Assembly (NCBI GenBank): GCA_031255275.1 | Contig: JAIRSV010000152.1 | Coordinates: 1-36,666 of the forward strand | Direction of reading: 5' to 3' | Source: Proteiniphilum sp. | GTDB taxonomy: Bacteria > Bacteroidota > Bacteroidia > Bacteroidales > Dysgonomonadaceae | Length of the DNA: 36,666 bases | Shown here: positions 31,133-36,666 of the stretch, piece by piece | How positions within the stretch are numbered: position 1 is the stretch's first letter | Layout of the letters: every line of letters begins with the position of its first letter | Notes under the pieces: generated by a model | The model's database searches: none | The model's input: only the letters and a program-made list of their open reading frames with translations | What the model was told of the DNA's origin: nothing | Made by a program: the position numbers and the translations under genes

Positions 31133-32344
31133 ATGAAGCATATCATCATCCTCGGCGACGGCATGGCGGGCGAACCTGTCGCCGCGCTGGGAAACAGAAC
31201 AACCATGCAGGCGGCCTCCACCCCCTGTATGGACATGCTGGCGGCGAAAGGCCGCAACGGACTGCTGCATACCGTTCCCGAAGGATTTGCTCCGGGGAGC
31301 GAAATCGCCAACCTCTCCGTCATGGGATACGACGTCGCCTCCGTATACGAGGGGCGCGGCGTACTGGAAGCGGCCAGCATGGGCGTGGACATATTGCCGG
31401 GTGAGATCGGGATGCGCTGCAACCTTGTCTGCATAGAGGGCGACTGGCTGAAAAACCATTCGGCCGGCCATATATCCACTCCCGAAGCGGCCGAACTGAT
31501 TCGCTTCCTCGACAGCGAATTGGGAAATGATCTTTTCAGTTTCCATCCGGGCGTCTCCTACCGTCATCTGCTGAAAATGAAGGGCGGGGACAAACAGCTT
31601 CGCTGTACCCCACCCCACGATATTCCGGAACAACCCTTCCGGCCACACCTTATCCGGCCCGGCAGGGAAGAGGCCGCACCGACGGCGGAGGCGCTGAACA
31701 GACTGATCCTGACGTCGCAGGAGATACTGGGCAATCACCCCGTCAACAAAAGGAGGATAGCGGACGGGAAGGCTCCGGCCAACAGCATCTGGCCCTGGTC
31801 GCCCGGATCGCGTCCCGAAATGAGACCGCTCCGCGAAATGTTTCCGTTCGGAAGCGGCGCCGTGATTTCGGCCGTAGACCTGATCAGGGGGATCGGCATT
31901 TATGCCGGACTGGAGGTGATTCCGGTGGAGGGCGCTACCGGTCTGCACAACACCAATTATGAGGGAAAGGCGCAGGCCACCCTCGAAGCGCTGAGGGAAA
32001 AAGATTTCGTATACCTGCACATCGAAGCCAGCGACGAGGCGGGACACGAGGGGGACGCGTCTCTGAAAGTGAAAACCATCGAGTACCTGGATTCACGGAT
32101 TGTAAAGACTGTTTATGAAGAGACTTCACGGTGGGACGAGCCGGTTGCTATCGCCATTCTGCCAGACCATCCCACGCCCTGCGCCGGACGGACGCATACG
32201 TGCGAACCTGTTCCCTTCCTTATCTATCACCGGGGGATCGTGCCCGACAGGGTCAGGGTCTACGACGAGTTTGCGGCGAAGGATGGATGTTACGGGCTTC
32301 TCTGCGGCGACCGGTTTATGAAAGCGCTCTTCGACATCAATTAG
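31133..32344 (+). CDS. ApgM-type phosphoglycerate mutase homologue, proposed homoserine kinase
   Basis: This 403-residue protein belongs to the alkaline phosphatase superfamily: KHIIILGDGMAGEP (residues 2-15) holds the first metal ligand, PGSEIANLSVMGYD the nucleophile region, HIEASDEAGHEGD and LPDHPTPC the remaining metal ligands. It resembles archaeal-type cofactor-independent phosphoglycerate mutase. Between thrA and thrC, with no thrB in the operon, the family has been proposed to act as homoserine kinase, filling the missing step. The ATG at 31133 follows the thrA stop by one base; an in-frame ATG at 31115 lies inside thrA and is less likely. The role is an inference from family knowledge and gene context. 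Confidence 0.9.
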   Translation: MKHIIILGDGMAGEPVAALGNRTTMQAASTPCMDMLAAKGRNGLLHTVPEGFAPGSEIANLSVMGYDVASVYEGRGVLEAASMGVDILPGEIGMRCNLVCIEGDWLKNHSAGHISTPEAAELIRFLDSELGNDLFSFHPGVSYRHLLKMKGGDKQLRCTPPHDIPEQPFRPHLIRPGREEAAPTAEALNRLILTSQEILGNHPVNKRRIADGKAPANSIWPWSPGSRPEMRPLREMFPFGSGAVISAVDLIRGIGIYAGLEVIPVEGATGLHNTNYEGKAQATLEALREKDFVYLHIEASDEAGHEGDASLKVKTIEYLDSRIVKTVYEETSRWDEPVAIAILPDHPTPCAGRTHTCEPVPFLIYHRGIVPDRVRVYDEFAAKDGCYGLLCGDRFMKALFDIN

Positions 32345-32347
32345 AGT

Positions 32348-33652
32348 ATGATATACTACAGTACAAATAAAAAAGCGCCCGCTGTTTCGCTGCGGGAAGC
32401 TGTTGTAAAAGGGCTGGCTCCGGACGGGGGACTTTATATGCCTGAGAGAATCGCACAGATTCCTCAAAAGTTTTTTGACGGAATAAGGAATCTCAGCTTC
32501 ACGGAAATTGCCGAAACCGTAGCCGAAAAGTTTTTCGGGGACGACCTGGAAAAAGAAAAATTAGACGCCATTGTCGATGACACTTTGAGTTTCGAGATAC
32601 CTCTCAGGCAAGTAGAAAAGGATATTTATGCGCTGGAGCTGTTTCACGGTCCCACTTTCGCTTTCAAGGATGTGGGGGCGCGCTTTATGGCGCGGATGCT
32701 GTCGCATTTCGTCAGGGAGAGGCAGGAGGAGGTGAACGTACTCACGGCCACTTCGGGGGATACCGGCAGCGCCGTGGCCAACGGCTTTCTGGGAATGGAG
32801 GGGATCAGAGTATTCGTGCTGTATCCTTCGGGAAAGGTGAGCGATATGCAGGAGGCGCAGTTTACCACGCTGGGACAAAATATCGTCGCGCTGGAGGTGG
32901 ACGGCTCTTTCGACGACTGCCAGGCGCTGGTGAAGTCTGCCTTTATGGACGGGGAACTGAACGAAAGGCTGAATCTCACGTCGGCCAACTCTATCAACGT
33001 AGCCCGTTTCCTGCCGCAATCGTTCTATTACTTTCTGGCTTACGCGCAGCTGATGAAACGGACGCCGGCGGCCGGAAAGATTGTGTTTTCCGTGCCGAGC
33101 GGCAATCTGGGGAATCTTACGGCGGGACTTTTCGCCAAAAGGATGGGCTTGCCCGTGGAGAGGTTTATCGCTGCCAACAACCGGAATGACGTTTTCCACG
33201 AATACCTCCGCAGCGGGAAGTATGCGCCGAGGGCTTCGGTGCAGACCGTCGCCAACGCTATGGACGTGGGGGCTCCCAGCAATTTCGACCGTATCCTCGA
33301 CCTCTACCGTCATTCGCACGAAGCAATCTCCGGCGACATTGCGTCTTACCGCTACGGGGACGACGAAATCAGGGCTGCCATCAAAAACGTCCATTCCCGG
33401 ACGGGGTACCTGCTCGATCCGCACGGGGCGTGTGCCTGCCTGGCGCTGAAGGAGGGTAAAAGATCCGGCGAAACGGGTGTCTTCCTCGCTACCGCACATC
33501 CGGCCAAGTTCGGCCAAACGGTGGAAGCCTGTACCGGAACGTCTGTGCAGATACCGGACGCTCTTGCCGCTTTCATGCGGCGAAGGAGACATTCTGTCCG
33601 TTTGCCCAACGACTTCTGTCTGCTTAAAAAGGCGCTTATCGACCGGTCTTAA
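32348..33652 (+). CDS. thrC: Threonine synthase
   Basis: ThrC converts O-phosphohomoserine to threonine with pyridoxal phosphate. The 434-residue protein begins MIYYSTNKKAPAVSLREAV, and its PLP lysine is K107 in HGPTFAFKDVGARFM. The phosphate-binding segment TATSGDTGSAVANGF follows, then SVPSGNLGNLTAG. It starts three bases after the stop of the apgM-like gene. The substrate must come from a homoserine kinase, for which the upstream gene is the candidate. Confidence 0.97.
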   Translation: MIYYSTNKKAPAVSLREAVVKGLAPDGGLYMPERIAQIPQKFFDGIRNLSFTEIAETVAEKFFGDDLEKEKLDAIVDDTLSFEIPLRQVEKDIYALELFHGPTFAFKDVGARFMARMLSHFVRERQEEVNVLTATSGDTGSAVANGFLGMEGIRVFVLYPSGKVSDMQEAQFTTLGQNIVALEVDGSFDDCQALVKSAFMDGELNERLNLTSANSINVARFLPQSFYYFLAYAQLMKRTPAAGKIVFSVPSGNLGNLTAGLFAKRMGLPVERFIAANNRNDVFHEYLRSGKYAPRASVQTVANAMDVGAPSNFDRILDLYRHSHEAISGDIASYRYGDDEIRAAIKNVHSRTGYLLDPHGACACLALKEGKRSGETGVFLATAHPAKFGQTVEACTGTSVQIPDALAAFMRRRRHSVRLPNDFCLLKKALIDRS

Positions 33653-33696
33653 GTTTCTTTTTATTATTTTTTGCTGCGAATTAATTCATTAATGCG

Positions 33697-33704
33697 TAGT
33701 TTTG
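33697..33704 (+). promoter_or_regulatory. -7 box upstream of lptD
   Basis: TAGTTTTG matches TAnnTTTG and lies 34 bases before the lptD ATG. The nearest TTTG upstream (33670-33673) is 23 bases away, slightly long, so the call is moderate. No terminator is visible after thrC. Confidence 0.55.
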
Positions 33705-33738
33705 CGTTCAGAAATCATACGCTAACTGCTGATTCCGC

Positions 33739-36639
33739 ATGAGGCTATTATTAAGATATATATCCATCTATTTTGTGCTGACCGTCTTTTTGCAAGGCTG
33801 TTTTGTCCGGAAGGCAGCCGTCGTAACGGATACGACGGCTGTTTCCGAACCGGTCTCGTCCGGGGATGTTCCCTCCGATTCGTCAGGGGGAAAGGGTTCC
33901 GAAATTCCGGCGCTGCCGCTTCTGCCTGACTCTGTCCGGACGCTGCCGGCTTTGGATTCTCTTTCTGTGACGGTTCCCGATTCTCTTTCCGTGACGATCC
34001 CGGATTCTCTCTCTGTGACGGTTCCCGATTCTCTTTCTGCGACAAGTCCCGATTCCGTTTCCGTTAAGCAGGTGCTGGAGACGTCGGTGTTTTATACGGC
34101 GCAGGATTCCATGATATTTACGGCCGACAATATGGGGTATCTCTACGGGGATGCCGACATTAAGTATGGTGACCTGTCCATCAAGGGGGAGTTTATTACT
34201 ATGGATATGGACAGTAATCTTATTTCTTCCACCTTCGGGCTTGATTCGGTGGGGAAGGAGTTTGGTTATCCTGTCTTTTCGGAGGGGGAGATGGAGTATG
34301 AGATGAAGAATGTGCGGTATAACTTCGACACGCGGAAGGCTTTTATCCATAACGTGATCACGCAGCAGGGAGATGGACATATCGTGGCCAGGGAGGCGAA
34401 GATGAATGCCGACAATTCGTTTTACATGCGGAATGCAAAGTATACTACGTGTGACCATTATGATCATCCGCACTTTTATCTGAACCTGTCGAGGGCTAAG
34501 GTGCGTCCCAACAAGGATGTCGTGACCGGCCCGGCCTGGCTGGTGGTGGCTGATGTGCCGCTTTTCCCGATTGTGCTTCCCTTTGCGTTCTTTCCCTTTA
34601 CGAAAACCTATTCGTCGGGGATCATTATGCCGAGCTATGGGGAGGAGATGACGCGGGGGTTTTATCTGCATAACGGCGGGTACTATTTCGCGCTGAGTGA
34701 TTATATTGATCTTGCCGTTACGGGTGAGCTTTACACAAAAGGGTCGTGGGGCGTGGGTGCGCGTTCCAACTACCGCAAACGGTACAAGTATTCGGGGAAC
34801 TTCAATATGTATTACCTCACTACGGTCACCGGGGAGAGGGAGCTGAAGGAGAGTGTGCCGGAGGCTTATTCGGTGGCGAAGGATCTCCGCATTAACTGGA
34901 CTCATTCGCAGGATCCGAAATCCAACATGTACCGTACCCTCTCGGCGAGCGTGAACTTCTCGACCAGCAGGAACAATCACCGGGATCTCAGCCGGCTCTA
35001 CTCGCGGGAAGCGTCGAACAATACCAAGAGTTCCAGCATAAACCTTACGCAGCGTTTTCCCGATTCGCCCTGGAGCCTCTCGGCCAACATAAGTATCAAC
35101 CAGGTGTCGCGAGACTCTACGATTGCCGTCACGGCGCCTAACCTTTCGGCTAACATGAGCCGTATTTATCCTTTCAAAAGAAAAAACGTGGTGGGGAGTG
35201 AACGGTGGTTCGAAAAAATATCGATGAGCTATTCGGGGGAGTTCCGGAATTCTATCTCGACCAAGGAGGACCGATTCCTGAAAGCGAACATTATCCGCGA
35301 CTGGACAAACGGTATGCGTCACAACATCCCGGTGAGCGCTACTTTCACGCTGTTTGACTTCATCCAGCTGTCGCCGTCGTTCAACTATACCGAGCGCTGG
35401 TATACGGGGGCGCACAAGCAGGCGTGGGATCCTGTTGCCAAAAGGCACGTCACGGTGGATACCATACACGGGCTGAGGCGTGTGTATGACTACAGCACGT
35501 CGCTCAGCGCTCAGACTAAATTCTACGGGATGTTTATTCCCTGGAAGATTTTCGGTGACAGGGTGCAGGCTATCCGGCACGTATTTTCGCCCAGCATCAG
35601 CCTGAGTTACCGTCCGGACTTCGGTGATCCGAAATATGATTTCTTCGAGACTTATACTTACAAAAACGAGTATGGTGAGGATGTGGAGTATACCTACTCG
35701 CCCTATTCCTCCATGATATTCGGGACGGCTCCCACGGGGAAGAGCGGGAGTGTCGGCTTTGACTTCAAGAATAACCTTGAGATGAAGGTGCGGAGCGACA
35801 GGGATTCTACGGGGGTGAGGAAGATCAGTCTGATTGATGACCTGGGGATTAACTTCAGTTATAACATGATGGCCGATTCCTTGAAGTGGAGTAATATTAA
35901 CTCGAATGTGCGCCTGAAATTTTCCAAGTCGTATACCCTCAGTCTGAATGCTGTTTGGGATCCTTATCTTTATGCGCTGGATCATAACGGTTCTCCCAGG
36001 AAGGTGAACAAGTTGAGGATTGCGAACGGGAAAGGTTTCGGGAAGTTGATGAGTACAGGTTCCTCCTTTTCTTATTCCCTTAATCCGGAAACGTTCAAAA
36101 GATGGTTCAGCCGCGGGGACAGGAGTACCGGCGCGAATGAGGGTGGCGGAGACGCGGCGATTTTGCCGGACGACGGTACTATTGGTGCTAACCCGTATGA
36201 GGAGGCTGGAAGGAGGAGTATGCCCGGCGCTGACGATGGTGAGGGGGAGATTGACAGCGATGGTTACCTGAAGAATACGGTTAACTGGAATCTCTCATTC
36301 AACTACTCTCTGCGGTATGGGTACGGGGACTTTAACCGTGACCGCATGGAGTATAACGGAAAGCTCACCCACAACTTTGGTCTGAACGGTTCCATTCAGC
36401 CGACAAAGAACTGGAATTTTACTTTCAATACCGATTATAATTTCGATCAGAAGAAGTTTACGAATCTCAACTGTACGCTTACCCGGAATTTGCATTGCTG
36501 GAGTATGTCGGCCAGTTTCATTCCCATCGGCCCCTACAAGTCTTATAACTTTACCATTCGAGCCAATTCGTCGCTTTTGCAGGATCTGAAATGGGATGAA
36601 CACAGTTCACCTTACGACAGAGGTAATAACTGGTACTGA
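33739..36639 (+). CDS. lptD: LPS assembly outer-membrane protein LptD (Bacteroidota type)
   Basis: LptD is the outer-membrane barrel that inserts lipopolysaccharide into the outer leaflet. The 966-residue protein has an N-terminal signal with LQGC at its end, so lipidation of the cysteine near residue 21 is possible. A low-complexity linker contains five eight-residue repeats of the type PDSLSVTV (33955-34068). The LptA-like OstA domain follows (FTADNMGYLYGDADIKYG on), then the diagnostic KYTTCDHYDHPHFYL and TGPAWLVVADVPLFP segments. A long barrel closes with a terminal tyrosine (NNWY). It has its own -7 box and is complete within the window. Confidence 0.9.
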   Translation: MRLLLRYISIYFVLTVFLQGCFVRKAAVVTDTTAVSEPVSSGDVPSDSSGGKGSEIPALPLLPDSVRTLPALDSLSVTVPDSLSVTIPDSLSVTVPDSLSATSPDSVSVKQVLETSVFYTAQDSMIFTADNMGYLYGDADIKYGDLSIKGEFITMDMDSNLISSTFGLDSVGKEFGYPVFSEGEMEYEMKNVRYNFDTRKAFIHNVITQQGDGHIVAREAKMNADNSFYMRNAKYTTCDHYDHPHFYLNLSRAKVRPNKDVVTGPAWLVVADVPLFPIVLPFAFFPFTKTYSSGIIMPSYGEEMTRGFYLHNGGYYFALSDYIDLAVTGELYTKGSWGVGARSNYRKRYKYSGNFNMYYLTTVTGERELKESVPEAYSVAKDLRINWTHSQDPKSNMYRTLSASVNFSTSRNNHRDLSRLYSREASNNTKSSSINLTQRFPDSPWSLSANISINQVSRDSTIAVTAPNLSANMSRIYPFKRKNVVGSERWFEKISMSYSGEFRNSISTKEDRFLKANIIRDWTNGMRHNIPVSATFTLFDFIQLSPSFNYTERWYTGAHKQAWDPVAKRHVTVDTIHGLRRVYDYSTSLSAQTKFYGMFIPWKIFGDRVQAIRHVFSPSISLSYRPDFGDPKYDFFETYTYKNEYGEDVEYTYSPYSSMIFGTAPTGKSGSVGFDFKNNLEMKVRSDRDSTGVRKISLIDDLGINFSYNMMADSLKWSNINSNVRLKFSKSYTLSLNAVWDPYLYALDHNGSPRKVNKLRIANGKGFGKLMSTGSSFSYSLNPETFKRWFSRGDRSTGANEGGGDAAILPDDGTIGANPYEEAGRRSMPGADDGEGEIDSDGYLKNTVNWNLSFNYSLRYGYGDFNRDRMEYNGKLTHNFGLNGSIQPTKNWNFTFNTDYNFDQKKFTNLNCTLTRNLHCWSMSASFIPIGPYKSYNFTIRANSSLLQDLKWDEHSSPYDRGNNWY
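33955..34068 (+). repeat. 24-bp coding repeat in the lptD linker
   Basis: Units starting GATTCTCT at 33955, 33979, 34003 and 34027, and a last divergent one at 34051, encode DSLSVTVP-like octapeptides. The period is exactly eight codons. Copy number could vary by slippage without breaking the frame. Confidence 0.9.
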
Positions 36640-36645
36640 ATCTGC

Positions 36646-36666
36646 TTCGCGTTATTCGTGCTGCGC
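36646..36666. repeat. Inverted partner of the short dispersed repeat
   Basis: TTCGCGTTATTCGTGCTGCG is the reverse complement, with one base extra, of the sequence at 26670-26688. It begins seven bases after the lptD stop and is cut by the window edge, so its full extent is unknown. Confidence 0.55.

Noticed and set aside
30280..31479. 399-residue minus-strand frame across thrA and the apgM-like gene
   Set aside because: It spans two well-supported plus-strand genes and has no recognisable motif or promoter.
33883..35985. 700-residue open frame on the minus strand opposite lptD
   Set aside because: The translation is rich in Arg, His, Ile and Pro with no domain, and the plus strand encodes a recognisable LptD over the same bases. 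It is a shadow of the codon bias.
1..36666. Defence island, prophage, integrative element or secretion system
   Set aside because: All recognisable genes are housekeeping or envelope genes in ordinary operons. No integrase, transposase, phage structural, toxin-antitoxin or nuclease-effector gene was found on either strand.

Overview
The window is chromosomal DNA of a member of the Bacteroidales (phylum Bacteroidota), probably near the Porphyromonadaceae, Tannerellaceae or Dysgonomonadaceae; the genus cannot be fixed from sequence reading alone. The main evidence is the promoter type. Many genes are preceded by a TAnnTTTG box, often with TTG or TTTG about 19-20 bp upstream, and almost none has a Shine-Dalgarno sequence. 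The gene content also fits: GldE, an LptD of the Bacteroidota type, an ApgM-type enzyme in place of ThrB, the MoxR/DUF58 cluster, and many small outer-membrane barrels.

Layout. 1-2826 (minus): start of an aerotolerance-type cluster (MoxR, DUF58, membrane-anchored protein cut by the window edge). 2908-4498 (minus): lipA-lipB, lipoate synthesis. 4570-5851: a 1.3 kb stretch without a convincing gene, holding a 71-bp direct repeat pair and a 21-bp tandem array. 5852-8737 (minus): mnmA, a small barrel protein, hflX. 9014-12740 (plus): recJ-recQ, running tail-to-tail into tRNA-Arg(ACG), whose terminator lies inside the recQ 3' end. 13288-16957 (plus): a barrel protein, then rplM-rpsI and rpsB-tsf. 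17020-20702 (minus): mutY, ssb, gldE, phosphopantetheinyl transferase. 21024-23168 (plus): HU, a 30-residue mS38/COX24-like protein, RNase E/G. 23257-26121 (minus): a barrel protein and priA. 26122-26808: repeat-bearing spacer. 26809-27795 (plus): GH43-type lipoprotein. 27796-28686: spacer with a candidate short RNA and a possible thr leader. 28687-33652 (plus): threonine operon thrA, apgM-like, thrC. 33739-36639 (plus): lptD.

The content is mostly housekeeping: translation (L13, S9, S2, EF-Ts, tRNA-Arg, MnmA, HflX), DNA repair and replication restart (RecJ, RecQ, MutY, SSB, PriA, HU), cofactor supply (LipA, LipB, phosphopantetheinyl transferase), threonine synthesis, and envelope assembly (LptD, barrels). 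I see no transposase, integrase, phage gene, CRISPR array or toxin-antitoxin pair, and no clear new multi-gene system. The more unusual material is between genes: two unrelated tandem arrays that both have 21-bp periods and palindromic cores, a tRNA terminator hidden in a coding end, a near-identical promoter pair, a strong Shine-Dalgarno on a tiny ribosomal-type gene, and structured leaders before thrA, rng, rplM and rpsB.
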